Shown: positions 45,392 through 55,771 of the stretch, piece after piece
Layout of the letters: each line of letters begins with the position of its first letter
Position numbering within the stretch: position 1 is the stretch's first letter
Origin: JACVRW01 sp963814095
GTDB taxonomy: Bacteria > Actinomycetota > Thermoleophilia > Solirubrobacterales > Thermoleophilaceae
DNA: 64,000 bases
Direction of reading: 5' to 3'
Assembly (NCBI GenBank): GCA_963814095.1
Contig: CAWFBT010000005.1
Location: 124,001-188,000, forward strand
The notes under the pieces: model-generated
Databases searched by the model: none
Told to the model about the DNA's origin: nothing
The model's input: only the letters and a program-made list of their open reading frames with translations
Program-made: the position numbers and the translations under genes

Positions 45392-46201
45392 TCATAGCTG
45401 TCTTTCGTGTGTCAGCGCAGCGCCGTCGCGAACTCCACCAACAAGCTCGCCCACCGCCTCCGCGCCACCCTCGCCCGCGGCGCGCACCAGCCGGCTTCCG
45501 ACCACGACGCCGTCGGCGAGCTCCGCCACCGTGCGGGCCTGGTCGGGTGTCGAGATCCCGAAGCCGACCGCCACCGGCGCCTCCGTCGCGGCGCGCACGC
45601 GCGCGACGGTGTCGACGAGCCCGGGCGCCATGTCGCTGCGTTCGCCGGTCACCCCGGTCACGGACACGGTGTAGACGAACCCACGCGCGCCCGGGCCGAT
45701 CTCGGCAATGCGCTCGGGCGTGGAGGTCGGTGCGACGAGCGGCACCAGCGCGAGTCCCTCCGCGTCGCAGGCGGCGCGAACCTCGCCGGCCTCGTCATGC
45801 GGCAGGTCCGGCACGATCAGGCCGGAGGCGCCGGCCGAGGCGGCGCGCAGGGCGAAGCGCTCGGGCCCCGTGGTCAGGACGACGTTGGTGTAGACCATCA
45901 GCACGACAGGCAGCCGCCCGGCGAGCTGCTCGCACACCCCGAGCACCCCGTGCAGCGTGACCCCGACGGCGAGCGCCTCGGTCGCGGCCGCGTGGATCAC
46001 GGGGCCGTCGGCGAGCGGGTCGGAGAACGGCACGCCGAGCTCGATCAGATCGGCTCCGGCGTCCGCGGCGGCGAGGCCCGCCTCGGTCGAGACCTTGAGG
46101 TCGGGGTAGCCGCCCATCAGGTAGGGCATCATCGCGGCGCGCTTGCCGTGTCCCGCGAAGGCGGCGGCGATCCGGTCGAGTCCGGTCGTCGCGACGCTCA
46201 A
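45392..46201 (-). CDS. trpA: Tryptophan synthase alpha subunit
   Basis: 269 residues from TTG 46201 (TTGA overlap with trpB). PYLMGGYPD (substrate loop with the entry Glu region), IELGVPFSDPLADGPVIHAA with catalytic Glu and Asp, LIVPDLPHDE, FVYTVSVTGVTG and VGFGISTPDQ are in family order. Splits indole-3-glycerol phosphate to indole, which tunnels to TrpB. Last gene of the trp set. Confidence 0.96.
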   Translation of the reverse strand: MSVATTGLDRIAAAFAGHGKRAAMMPYLMGGYPDLKVSTEAGLAAADAGADLIELGVPFSDPLADGPVIHAAATEALAVGVTLHGVLGVCEQLAGRLPVVLMVYTNVVLTTGPERFALRAASAGASGLIVPDLPHDEAGEVRAACDAEGLALVPLVAPTSTPERIAEIGPGARGFVYTVSVTGVTGERSDMAPGLVDTVARVRAATEAPVAVGFGISTPDQARTVAELADGVVVGSRLVRAAGEGGAEAVGELVGGVRDGAALTHERQL

Positions 46202-48021
46202 GACCCGCCCTCGAGACCGAGCACCTCCGCGAGGTCCTTATCGCCGCGGCCGGAGAGGGTGATCAGGTCGAGGCCCTGGGCCGGATTGGCGAGCACCCAG
46301 GCGACCGCGTGCGACGACTCGAGCGCCGGCAGGATCCCCTCGAGCTCCGCCACGCGCCTGAAGGCGGCGAGCGCCGCGCCGTCGTCGACGGCCTCGTAGC
46401 GGACCCGGCCGCTGTCGCGCAGCCAGGCGTGCTCGGGCCCGACCCCGGGGTAGTCGAGCCCGGCGGAGATCGAGTGCGCCTCGAGGATCTGGCCCTCCTC
46501 GTCCTGGAGCACGGCCGACATCGCGCCGTGCAGCACGCCGCGGGCGCCGGTCGTGAGCGGTGCCGAGTGGCGCATGCTGGCGAGCCCCTCGCCGGCGGCC
46601 TCGACGCCGATCAGCTCGACGTCGTCGCCGACGAACGGGACGAAGGTGCCGATCGCATTGGAGCCGCCGCCCACGCACGCGATCACACGGTCCGGCAGGC
46701 GCCCGAGCCGCTCGAGCAGCTGCCCGCGCGCCTCGTCGCCGATGCGGCGCTGAAGGTCGCGCACCATCGCCGGGTAGGGCGCGGGCCCGACGCACGAGCC
46801 GATCACGTAGTGGGTCGTCTCGACGTTCGTGACCCAGTCGCGGATCGCCGCGGAAACAGCCTCCTTGAGCGTGCGCGCGCCCGCGTCGACGCCCACGACC
46901 TCGGCGCCGAGCAGCCGCATGCGCTGCACGTTCGGCTGCTGGCGGCGCATGTCCTCGGTGCCCATGTAGACGACGCACTCGAGACCGAGCAGCGCGCACG
47001 CCGTGGCCGCGGCCACGCCGTGCTGGCCCGCCCCCGTCTCGGCGATCACGCGCGGCTTGCCCATCCTCCTGGCGAGGAGCGACTGCCCGAGCGCGTTGTT
47101 GATCTTGTGCGAGCCGGTGTGCGCGAGGTCCTCGCGCTTCAGCCACACCTCGGCGCCGGTGGCCTCCGACAGGCCGCGCGCATGGTAGATCGGCGTCGGG
47201 CGCCCCACGAAGTCGCGCAGCAGCGAGTCGAGCTCGTCGTTGAAGGCTGGGTCGGAGCGCGCCGCAACCCACTCGCGCTCGAGCTCGTCGAGCGCCGGGA
47301 TCAGCGTCTCCGGCACGTAGCGCCCGCCGTAGGGGCCGAAGCGCCGTTCGACGGCGGGGGCGCTCACGCCGACACCGCCCGCGGCAGCGGCGCGAGCGTC
47401 GGCGGCGGCCACGGCGCTGAAGAAGGCCGCGAGCTTGGCTGGGTCCTTGCGGCCAGGCGAGGCCTCGGTGCCGCTCGCGGTGTCGACCGCCCACGGATTC
47501 GCTGCTGCGATCGCCTCGCCGACATTGTCCGGCGTCAGCCCACCCGAGAGGATGAGCGGGGGGGTCCCCGGATGGTGGCGCGCGAGCTCCCAGTCGAAGC
47601 GCTGGCCCGTGCCTCCCGGAGCGCTCGGCGAGTAGGCGTCGAGCAGGTGGAAGTCGGTCGGGTAGGCGCGCAGGTCCCGCACCTGGGCGGCGTCGCGCAC
47701 GCGCGCCGACTTGATGACCTTGCACCCGGTCCGGCGCGCGGCCTCGCGGCAGAAGGCCACGCCCTCGTCGCCGTGGAGCTGGAGCAGGCTGAGCCGACAG
47801 CGGTCGGCCAGCTCAGCGATCTCGTCGAGGCTCTGGTTGACGAACACGCCGGCCAGCTCGACGCGGCGATGAAGCTCGGCCCCGATCGCCTCGGCCTCGT
47901 CGCGCGGACAGGCCCGCGGGCTGTCGGGCCAGAAGATCATCCCGAGCGCCCAGGCACCAAGATCAATGGCCCGGAAGGCGTCCTCCGGGCCGGTGATCCC
48001 ACAGATCTTCACGCGGGTCAT
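46198..48021 (-). CDS. trpFB: TrpF-TrpB fusion: phosphoribosylanthranilate isomerase/tryptophan synthase beta
   Basis: 607 residues in one frame. Residues 1-205 are TrpF (VKICGIT with Cys7, GVFVNQSLDEI, LQLHGDE, LILSGGLTPDNV, VDTASGTE). From about 225 comes TrpB (RFGPYGGRYVPETL, PLP lysine in HTGSHKINNALGQ, GAGQHGVA, GGGSNAIG, ILPALESSHA). The join AVAAADARAAAAGGVGVSAP contains GTGAGC, exactly the start overlap used elsewhere in this operon. A single-base error upstream could therefore have fused two normal genes. A real fusion is also possible. Confidence 0.9.
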   Translation of the reverse strand: MTRVKICGITGPEDAFRAIDLGAWALGMIFWPDSPRACPRDEAEAIGAELHRRVELAGVFVNQSLDEIAELADRCRLSLLQLHGDEGVAFCREAARRTGCKVIKSARVRDAAQVRDLRAYPTDFHLLDAYSPSAPGGTGQRFDWELARHHPGTPPLILSGGLTPDNVGEAIAAANPWAVDTASGTEASPGRKDPAKLAAFFSAVAAADARAAAAGGVGVSAPAVERRFGPYGGRYVPETLIPALDELEREWVAARSDPAFNDELDSLLRDFVGRPTPIYHARGLSEATGAEVWLKREDLAHTGSHKINNALGQSLLARRMGKPRVIAETGAGQHGVAAATACALLGLECVVYMGTEDMRRQQPNVQRMRLLGAEVVGVDAGARTLKEAVSAAIRDWVTNVETTHYVIGSCVGPAPYPAMVRDLQRRIGDEARGQLLERLGRLPDRVIACVGGGSNAIGTFVPFVGDDVELIGVEAAGEGLASMRHSAPLTTGARGVLHGAMSAVLQDEEGQILEAHSISAGLDYPGVGPEHAWLRDSGRVRYEAVDDGAALAAFRRVAELEGILPALESSHAVAWVLANPAQGLDLITLSGRGDKDLAEVLGLEGGS

Positions 48022-48047
48022 CGCCCGCCTATGGTCGCAGGCGGGCG
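48022..48047 (-). promoter_or_regulatory. Hairpin just before the trpF start
   Basis: CGCCCGCCT-8 bases-AGGCGGGCG, 9-bp perfect arms, touching ATG 48021 on the minus strand. The arm next to the ATG holds the only SD-like AGGCGG, so folding would hide it. It also follows the htrA stop by 13 bases and could end that transcript. Confidence 0.45.
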
Positions 48048-48060
48048 ACCAAGGGTCCTC

Positions 48061-49275
<1,215 letters not shown>

Positions 49276-49368
49276 GTGCCCGAGTGTGGTTGGGCAACCT
49301 TAGAGTCGTCTAAATGCGTCGCGGACTCGCCGAAACAGCCGGGAACGTCGACGAAAGGGGCGTTTCCG
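49276..49368 (-). promoter_or_regulatory. Upstream region of the HtrA-like gene
   Basis: 93 bases without a gene between the transglutaminase stop and the htrA ATG. The inverted repeat TTAGA-GTCG-TCTAA at 49300-49313 overlaps an AT-rich patch that could include a -10 element. No clear -35 was found. A separate promoter for the protease is likely, given the gap. Confidence 0.3.
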
Positions 49369-51747
49369 CTAGGCGCGAGGGGCGCCGGGCGGGATCGCGA
49401 GCAGGCCGCGCAGGCGATCGCGGAGGTTGCCGCGGGTGAGCTCGCGGCGCACCGCGCGTCGTTCGCTCAGGCTCGGTCCAGCGGGCGCGCGCGGGTCGTA
49501 GCGGTTTGCGCGCAGAGCCTCGGCGTAGGCCGCGGAGTGGGGCCCGGCGAAGCGGCCGAGCCGGCGCTCGAGCCCGAGCAGGGTGGTCGTGGCGGGCAGA
49601 TCCCAGCCGAGCCGGAGGAGCGCCCGGCGCAGCTCGCGCAGCTGGACATCGACGCGCTCGGACGGGCCGAGCGCGCGCACGCGGCTGATGCGCCGGCTGA
49701 CGACAACGACGCCCGTCGCGACGAGCCCTGCGATCACGATCAGCGCGGCCACCAGCAGCGTGTTGGCGCCGCCGTCCCCGCCGGTCGCGGAAGCGGCGCC
49801 GCCCGCCACGCGCTCCGGCGCCACGCCGGCCCCGCCGACGCGCACCTCGCCGGCGTCGGCCGCCGCCGCGCTGGCCGCGCTCGCGCTCGACTGCGACTCG
49901 GCCGGAGCGGCCGCGGGCGTCGGGTCGAACGGGACCCAGCCGATGCCCGTGAACCACACCTCCACCCACGAGTGCGCGTCCAGGTCGCGCACGCGGTACT
50001 CGCGCGTGTCCTTGTTGAAGGAGCCGGGCGAGAAGCCGGCCGCAACGCGGGCGGGTATCCCGGACATCCGCAACATCAGCGCCATGGCGCCCGAGAACTG
50101 CTGGCAGTAGCCGCGCTCGTCCTCGAACAGGAAGCCCATCAACGGCAGCGGCCGCGTGGGCACGCGCTCGCTGTAGACGTAGTTGTCCTGCAGATAGCGC
50201 TCGACCGCCTTGACCGCGTCGTAGTCGGTGCGCTGGTCGGCCGTCAGCTCCTGAGCGAGCTCGTACATGCGCGCGTAGCCTGAGCTCGCGAGCTCCGTGG
50301 CGGCCTCGGAGCCATCGCCCGAGATCGGATCGCCCCGCAGCGGCACGTAGACCCGCTGGCGGACCTCCGCGGCGGCCTCACGCGCCACCTCGCTCTGCAT
50401 CCCGGGTGACTCCTCGGTGGCGCTCTCGCCCGGGTTCGGGAGGCTGATCCCGGTGTACGAGATGAGCCCGCCCGCATAGCCGGGTGGCGCTCCGCGCATC
50501 TGCTCGGCGGTCGGGTCGGGCGCGTAGGCGTCGACCGTGTAGGTGTCGCCCTGGCGCAGCACCTCATCGCCGATCAGTCGCGTGGTTCCGTCGCCGCTCG
50601 TGACCGCGCGCACGCCGTCGACCCCGTAGGTCACGCCGGCGCCCACCACCAGGTTGCTCGACAGCGAGCGGACCGTGAAGTCGATCGTCTCGTCCCAGGC
50701 GCCGTTGTACTCGCCGTAGTCCCACTGGGCGCCGTCCGCCGAGAAGCGGTCGAAGGGAATCTCGGCTCCGGTCCGTGCCTGATCGCTGTCGCCGGAGCGG
50801 TACCAGCGGAAGCCGTCGAAGGCGTCGAGCGTCTCCGCCTTCCAGTAGTGCGGGCGGTCGGACGAGACGTTCATCAGCGTCGTGCCCTCGCGTGGCCAGT
50901 CGAGCGGGCCGTACTCGTGGCTCCAGTCGAACGTCACCACCTTGCCCTGGCCGAACCAGCTCCAGGCCTGGTAGTCCCACCAGGCGCCGTCGCCGTCGAG
51001 CGCGGCGGCGAACGGCAGCGAGAGCACGCCCACGGCTGCCACCACGGCCGCGCCGAAGCCGGCCTCGCGCGCCGGCAGGCGCGGCAGCCATAGGTAGGCG
51101 GCCACGAGCAGCAGCAGCACGAGCCCGCGCCCCAGCGGCGAGCCGGGGTCGTGCTCCGTGACCGCGGCGCCGTAGAACAGGAGCAGCACCGCGAGGCCCG
51201 CGATGCGCAACACGGGCGCGGCGCGGCGCGCCGGCCAGAAGGCGAGCGTGGCCGCGATCGCGAGCATCAGCGGGGCGCCGAGGAGGATCGTCAGCCGGAT
51301 CCACGCATCGGGGCCGTCGTAGGGCCACTCCACTCCCTGGATCCCCGCGAGGCCGCGGTCGAGGCCGTCGCTGAGCTCAGCCCAGTGCTCGGGCAGGAGC
51401 AGCCGGGCCGGTAGCCCGGCGGCCATCAGCCCGAGGAGCAGCGTGGCCACACCCACGAGGACGGCGAGCGCCCAGATGAGTGGGCGCTGGAGCTGCAGCC
51501 GGCCAAGCAGGGCCAGCAGCGCCCCGCCGCCCACGGCCGTCAGTACGACCAGCAGCGTGCGGCCCGCCGGGGCGTCCACGACGAGCATCACCCAGTGCGC
51601 AGCGCCGAAGGCCGCCAACGCGCCGAACGCGCACAGCCGCACGAGCAGCGAGTCGCGTGGCGCGGCGGCGGCTCGCGACGTGGCGGCGCCGGCGGGCACG
51701 CCGCCGGCGGTGGCCGGCACGGGGGTCGGTCCGAGCGGGCTGCTCAT
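49369..51747 (-). CDS. Transglutaminase-like (TgpA/DUF3488) membrane protein
   Basis: 792 residues. Six to seven helices in the first 230 residues, a large extracytoplasmic part with the transglutaminase core (Cys in RGYCQQFSGAMALMLR, His in DLDAHSWVEVWF, Asp in WVPFDPTP), a further membrane helix near 690 (LLVAALIVIAGLVATGVVVV) and a C-terminal cytoplasmic DUF4129-like part. With the DUF58 and MoxR genes it forms the widespread MoxR cluster thought to work in envelope stress or protein maturation. ATG 51747 overlaps the DUF58 stop. Confidence 0.92.
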   Translation of the reverse strand: MSSPLGPTPVPATAGGVPAGAATSRAAAAPRDSLLVRLCAFGALAAFGAAHWVMLVVDAPAGRTLLVVLTAVGGGALLALLGRLQLQRPLIWALAVLVGVATLLLGLMAAGLPARLLLPEHWAELSDGLDRGLAGIQGVEWPYDGPDAWIRLTILLGAPLMLAIAATLAFWPARRAAPVLRIAGLAVLLLFYGAAVTEHDPGSPLGRGLVLLLLVAAYLWLPRLPAREAGFGAAVVAAVGVLSLPFAAALDGDGAWWDYQAWSWFGQGKVVTFDWSHEYGPLDWPREGTTLMNVSSDRPHYWKAETLDAFDGFRWYRSGDSDQARTGAEIPFDRFSADGAQWDYGEYNGAWDETIDFTVRSLSSNLVVGAGVTYGVDGVRAVTSGDGTTRLIGDEVLRQGDTYTVDAYAPDPTAEQMRGAPPGYAGGLISYTGISLPNPGESATEESPGMQSEVAREAAAEVRQRVYVPLRGDPISGDGSEAATELASSGYARMYELAQELTADQRTDYDAVKAVERYLQDNYVYSERVPTRPLPLMGFLFEDERGYCQQFSGAMALMLRMSGIPARVAAGFSPGSFNKDTREYRVRDLDAHSWVEVWFTGIGWVPFDPTPAAAPAESQSSASAASAAAADAGEVRVGGAGVAPERVAGGAASATGGDGGANTLLVAALIVIAGLVATGVVVVSRRISRVRALGPSERVDVQLRELRRALLRLGWDLPATTTLLGLERRLGRFAGPHSAAYAEALRANRYDPRAPAGPSLSERRAVRRELTRGNLRDRLRGLLAIPPGAPRA

Positions 51748-52853
51748 GCCGCCACGCTCCTGCGGGCACGCTCGACGAGGCAGCCGGTGCAGCCGGCCAC
51801 CTCGAAAGCCGGGCGCGCGCCGGGCAGCGCGCCCGGGGTCACGACGTAGCGCGCGCCGGCCGGCAGCCGCTCGAGGGTGCGCGGCGCCCTGGCGAGGTCG
51901 GCGCCGGTGACCCAGACGACGGCGCCGCCGCGCGGCCCTAGCGTCGAGGCGGGCGGCGCCGGGCCCTCCTCGGCGAGCGCGAGCCGGACGTGCACGGCCG
52001 GCCAGGCGCCGAGGTCGTGCCCGACCTCGATCGGGCGCCGGTCACCGGGAAGCAGGATCGAGCAGCCGCCGTCGTGCGCGAGCCAGACGCACAGCGAGGC
52101 CGCGGCGCGGACGGCCATGTCGAGCGCCTCGTCGCTCGCCGGCGCCGACGGGTCGAGCACGATCAGCGGCGCGGAGTCGAGCTCGGCGACGAGCCGCCGC
52201 TCGATCATCTCGCCCGTGCGCGCCACCGTCGGCCAGTGGATGCGGGACGCCGCCGTGCCCTCGCGGTAGGGGCGCAGGCCGTCGATCTCGAGCTCGGCCA
52301 GGGAGGCGTCGAGGCGCCGTCCCGACAGTCCGGGTGCGGCGCCGAGGCCTCCGCGCGTCCCCGCGCCGGCGCCGCCGCTGCCGGGCGCGGTCACCTGCTC
52401 GATGCGCGGCAGGACGAGCACCTCCTCGCCGCCGGTGGCGCTCAGCTCGCGACTGAACAGCCGCAGCGGGTCGCGGATCACAAGCAGCGCGGGCTCGAGC
52501 TCGCGGCGGCCGCGCCGCGAGAAGCGCACGTTGATGCGCAGCCTTCGCGACCAGCGCCCCGCAATCGGGACGGGCCAGCCGAGCAGCGGCTCGAGCAGCT
52601 CGCCGCCGGGCGGCGGCGCGATGCCGCTGCGCACCTCGATGCGGAGCGGGTAGGGCTCCTCCTCGACGACCCTGGACGGACCCGGGGTGCGCGTGATCGT
52701 CGCGCCCTTGGCCGCGAGCAGGACCCAGGCGACCGCAACGGCGGCGATCGCGATCAGGCCGACTCCCGGGACGTACAGCGAGGGCGAGTCGAAGGTACCC
52801 CCGGCCAGGCACAGCGCCACTCCGAGCAGCGCCGTGACGATTGGACGGAGCAC
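51744..52853 (-). CDS. DUF58 domain-containing protein
   Basis: 369 residues. Two N-terminal helices (LLGVALCLAGGTFDS; VGLIAIAAVAVAWVLLA), then a beta-rich region and the DUF58 signature DGLRPYREGTAASRIHWPTVARTGEM (in part LRPYREGTAASRIHW), followed by a von Willebrand A-like C-terminus (LIVLDPSAPASDEALD). Standard middle member of MoxR-DUF58-transglutaminase clusters. It lies 5 bases after the MoxR stop. Confidence 0.93.
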   Translation of the reverse strand: MLRPIVTALLGVALCLAGGTFDSPSLYVPGVGLIAIAAVAVAWVLLAAKGATITRTPGPSRVVEEEPYPLRIEVRSGIAPPPGGELLEPLLGWPVPIAGRWSRRLRINVRFSRRGRRELEPALLVIRDPLRLFSRELSATGGEEVLVLPRIEQVTAPGSGGAGAGTRGGLGAAPGLSGRRLDASLAELEIDGLRPYREGTAASRIHWPTVARTGEMIERRLVAELDSAPLIVLDPSAPASDEALDMAVRAAASLCVWLAHDGGCSILLPGDRRPIEVGHDLGAWPAVHVRLALAEEGPAPPASTLGPRGGAVVWVTGADLARAPRTLERLPAGARYVVTPGALPGARPAFEVAGCTGCLVERARRSVAA

Positions 52854-52858
52854 GGCGA

Positions 52859-53809
52859 TCAGAACGCGGGGACCCGCTCCAGCGCGTCGCGGACCACGGC
52901 GTCGCGCTCGTCGTTGCTAGCGCCCGGTGAAAGCAGCAGCCGGTGCGAGAGCACGGAGGAGGCGAGCTTCTGGACGTCGTCCGGAAGCGCATGGTCGCGA
53001 CCGTCGAGAGCCGCGTAGGCCTTGGCCGCGCGGAAGAGCATCAGCCCGGCGCGCGGGCTCGCGCCGAGGTCGACGCGCGAGTCGGCGCGCGTGGCCTCGG
53101 AGATCGAGACCACGTAGCGGCGCAGCGCCTCGCTGCCGTGGACCGCGCCGGCGGCCGCCTGGCCGGCCAGCACGTCGGCCACGTCGGCGACCGTCTCGAG
53201 GTCGAGCACGCGATCGCTCTCGGCGTGCTCGAGCAGCATCGCCGTTTCCTGGTCGGCCGTCGGGTAGCCGAGCGACACGCGGACCATGAAGCGGTCGAGC
53301 TGCGCCTCGGGCAGCGGATAGGTGCCCTCGTACTCGACCGGGTTCTGAGTCGCGACCACGAGGAACGGGCGCGCCAGCTCGTGCGTGTGCTTGTCGACGG
53401 TCACGTGGCGCTCCTGCATGCACTCGAGCAGGCCCGACTGCGTCTTCGGCGAGGCGCGGTTGACCTCGTCGACGAGCACGACGTTCGCGAACACCGGCCC
53501 GGGCCGGAACTCGAAGCGGTTCTCGCGCTGGTTGTAGACGTTGGTGCCGACCACGTCCGCCGGCAGCAGGTCGGCCGTGCACTGGACGCGTGCGTACTCG
53601 GCGTCGAGCGAGCGCGCCAGTGCGCGAGCGAGGGCTGTCTTCCCGACGCCCGGGTAGTCCTCGATCAGCACGTGGCCCTCTGCGAAGAGCGCCACGAGCA
53701 CGTCGCGGATGACCTGCTCGGGCGCCTTGACCGCGCGCGCAATATTGTCGCGCAGCCGGGCGCCGAGCTCGGCGACCTGTGAGGGGTCGAGCTCAGGGGC
53801 CGTTGCCAT
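52859..53809 (-). CDS. MoxR family AAA+ ATPase
   Basis: 316 residues from ATG 53809; the open frame extends to 53962 but into hairpins. Walker A EDYPGVGKTALA, Walker B VVLVDEVNRA, sensor VVATQNPVEYEGTYPLPEAQLDRF (in part ATQNPVEYEGTYPLP) and the C-terminal lid (DLGASPRAGLMLFRAAKA). Chaperone-like ATPase that works with the DUF58 and transglutaminase proteins. First gene of that block. Confidence 0.95.
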   Translation of the reverse strand: MATAPELDPSQVAELGARLRDNIARAVKAPEQVIRDVLVALFAEGHVLIEDYPGVGKTALARALARSLDAEYARVQCTADLLPADVVGTNVYNQRENRFEFRPGPVFANVVLVDEVNRASPKTQSGLLECMQERHVTVDKHTHELARPFLVVATQNPVEYEGTYPLPEAQLDRFMVRVSLGYPTADQETAMLLEHAESDRVLDLETVADVADVLAGQAAAGAVHGSEALRRYVVSISEATRADSRVDLGASPRAGLMLFRAAKAYAALDGRDHALPDDVQKLASSVLSHRLLLSPGASNDERDAVVRDALERVPAF

Positions 53810-53958
53810 GTCGCACCATGGTAGGGATACGTGCTGCTCGGCTTCCGGGTTCCGGCGCCAGAACCCAGGCAGATGCCTCGGGGGAACCCGGATCCCTGCG
53901 CAGCCGGCCGAGCCGGCTGCTTCGGCGCTCGGGGCGCGAGCCCCGGCTGCGATCTCGC
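53810..53958 (-). promoter_or_regulatory. Gap between trpC and MoxR with competing hairpins
   Basis: 149 bases without a gene. Repeats: CAGCCGGC-CGA-GCCGGCTG (53901-53919, 8-bp arms, likely trpC terminator) and, nearer MoxR, CCGGGTTCC (53845-53853) with GGAACCCGG (53883-53891). Part of the latter can instead pair locally as GGGTTC/GAACCC (53847-53866). The two pairings exclude each other. Confidence 0.45.
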
Positions 53959-54756
53959 TCAAGCCTGTGTGGGCTCCTCGGATCTGGAGAGCTCGCGAAC
54001 CGCCCTCTCCGGGTCGGGCGCCCGCATCAGTACCTCGCCGATCAGGACGGCGTCGACTCCGACCTGCTCGAGCTCCTCGATCTGGTCGCGGTCGTGAATG
54101 CCTGACTCGGAGACCACGACCTTGCCGGCCGGCACGTCCGCCAGCAGGTCGAAGGTGCGCTGGATGTCGACGGTGAAGCTCTCGAGGTCGCGGTTGTTGA
54201 TCCCGATCACGTCGCAGTCGATCTCGAGCGCGCGCTCGAGCTCCTCCTCGTCGTGGATCTCGACGATCGCGTCGAGGTCGATGGCCTGGGCGAGCGACCA
54301 GAGGTCCCAGAGCTCATCGTCGTCCAGCGAACCGACCACGAGCAGGACGGCGTCGGCGCCCGCGGTCTTGGCCTCGTAGAGCTGGTACGGGTCGATCGTG
54401 AAGTCCTTGCGGAGGATCGGCAGGTCGCAGGCGGCGCGCGCCTCGCGCAGGTCCTCGAGCGAGCCACCGAAGTGCGCCTCCTCGGTGAGGATCGACAGGG
54501 CGGCCGCGCCGCCGCGCTCGTAGGCGCGCACGATCTCGCTGCAGCTGGCGCCCTCGCGGATCGTGCCGGCGGACGGGGAGCGCCGCTTGTGCTCGGCGAT
54601 CAACGACGTGCCGGGGCGCGCCAGCGCCTCTGCGAACGGGCGGCCCTCCCTGCCCAGCTCGACCTGGCCCTCGAGCTCCGACAGCGGCCGCTCGCGCTTG
54701 CGCGCTGCGACCGCCACACGCGTAGCGTCGACGAGGTCGTCGAGTCGCGGGGTCAC
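53959..54756 (-). CDS. trpC: Indole-3-glycerol phosphate synthase
   Basis: 265 residues from GTG 54756 (GTGA overlap with trpD). LIAEHKRRSPSAG with the phosphate-binding/catalytic Lys, ALSILTEEAHFGGS, ILRKDFTIDPYQL with catalytic Lys, GINNRDLESF and VSESGI are in the usual order. Closes the carboxyphenylamino-deoxyribulose phosphate ring to indole glycerol phosphate. Confidence 0.96.
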   Translation of the reverse strand: MTPRLDDLVDATRVAVAARKRERPLSELEGQVELGREGRPFAEALARPGTSLIAEHKRRSPSAGTIREGASCSEIVRAYERGGAAALSILTEEAHFGGSLEDLREARAACDLPILRKDFTIDPYQLYEAKTAGADAVLLVVGSLDDDELWDLWSLAQAIDLDAIVEIHDEEELERALEIDCDVIGINNRDLESFTVDIQRTFDLLADVPAGKVVVSESGIHDRDQIEELEQVGVDAVLIGEVLMRAPDPERAVRELSRSEEPTQA

Positions 54757-55769
54757 GCGCGCGTCACCTCGACCCAGCGGTCGAGCACGTCGGTCGCGGC
54801 GCCCGAGTCGATGGCCTGCTCGGCGCTGCGGACGCCGTCGGCGAGCGACTCCGCCCGGCCCGCCACCTGGATCGCGGCGCCGGCGTTCAGCACGGCGAGC
54901 GCGCGCTCGGTCCCCGGCTCGCCGGCGAGCACCCCGCGCAGCACGCGAGCGTTGTCGTCTGGGTTGCCGGCGCGCACCGCTCCGTCCGGCACAGGGTCCA
55001 AGCCGACCTCTGCGGGGGTCACGTCGTATGTCTCGAGAGCGCCTTCGTTCAACTCGACTACGCGGGTAGAACCCGAGACCGAGAACTCGTCGAGCCCATC
55101 CGCGCTCGACACTACCAGGGCCCTCTCGGTCCCAAGCCGTCCGAGCGCCGCAGCCATGGTCTCGAGCTTTCCCGGGTCGGATACCCCGATCACCTGGCGC
55201 TTCGCGCCCGCGGGATTGGTCAGCGGGCCGAGCAGGTTGAAGATCGTCCGCACCCCCAGCTCCTTGCGCACCGGCACCACGTACTTCATGGCGGAGTGGT
55301 GGCGCGGCGCGAACATGAAGCCGAAGCCGACCGACTCGATGCAGGCCGCCACCTCGGCGGGTTCGAGGTCGATGCGCGCGCCGAGGGCCTCGAGCACGTC
55401 GGCGGAGCCGCACTGGCTCGTGGCCGAGCGGTTGCCGTGCTTCGCGACCCGGCAGCCGGCGGCGGCCGCGATGAACGCGGCCGTCGTCGACACGTTGAAG
55501 GTCGGCCGCCCGCCGCCGGTGCCGGCGGTGTCGACCAGGTCCTCGCCGGCGTCCACGCTCAGGGCGAACGAGCGCATCGCGCTCGCCAGGCCCGCGATCT
55601 CGGCGACCGTCTCGCCCTTCGTGCGCAGGGCGATCAGGAAGGCGGCGGTCTGCGTCTCGGAGGCGTTTCCCTCCATCACCTCGGCGAGCACGCGCTCGGC
55701 CTCCTCCGCGGACAGGTCCTGTCCGCCCGCCAAGCGGTCGATGGCTTCCGTGAGGACGGGGTTCGGCAC
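54753..55769 (-). CDS. trpD: Anthranilate phosphoribosyltransferase
   Basis: 338 residues from GTG 55769. VDTAGTGGGRPTFNVSTTAAF (in part DTAGTGGGRPTFNVST) binds phosphoribosyl pyrophosphate, KHGNRSATSQCGSADVLEALG and FAPRHHSAMKYV follow, then ADGLDEFS. Attaches PRPP to anthranilate. Two bases after trpG; stop overlaps trpC. Confidence 0.96.
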   Translation of the reverse strand: MPNPVLTEAIDRLAGGQDLSAEEAERVLAEVMEGNASETQTAAFLIALRTKGETVAEIAGLASAMRSFALSVDAGEDLVDTAGTGGGRPTFNVSTTAAFIAAAAGCRVAKHGNRSATSQCGSADVLEALGARIDLEPAEVAACIESVGFGFMFAPRHHSAMKYVVPVRKELGVRTIFNLLGPLTNPAGAKRQVIGVSDPGKLETMAAALGRLGTERALVVSSADGLDEFSVSGSTRVVELNEGALETYDVTPAEVGLDPVPDGAVRAGNPDDNARVLRGVLAGEPGTERALAVLNAGAAIQVAGRAESLADGVRSAEQAIDSGAATDVLDRWVEVTRA

Positions 55770-55771
55770 GG

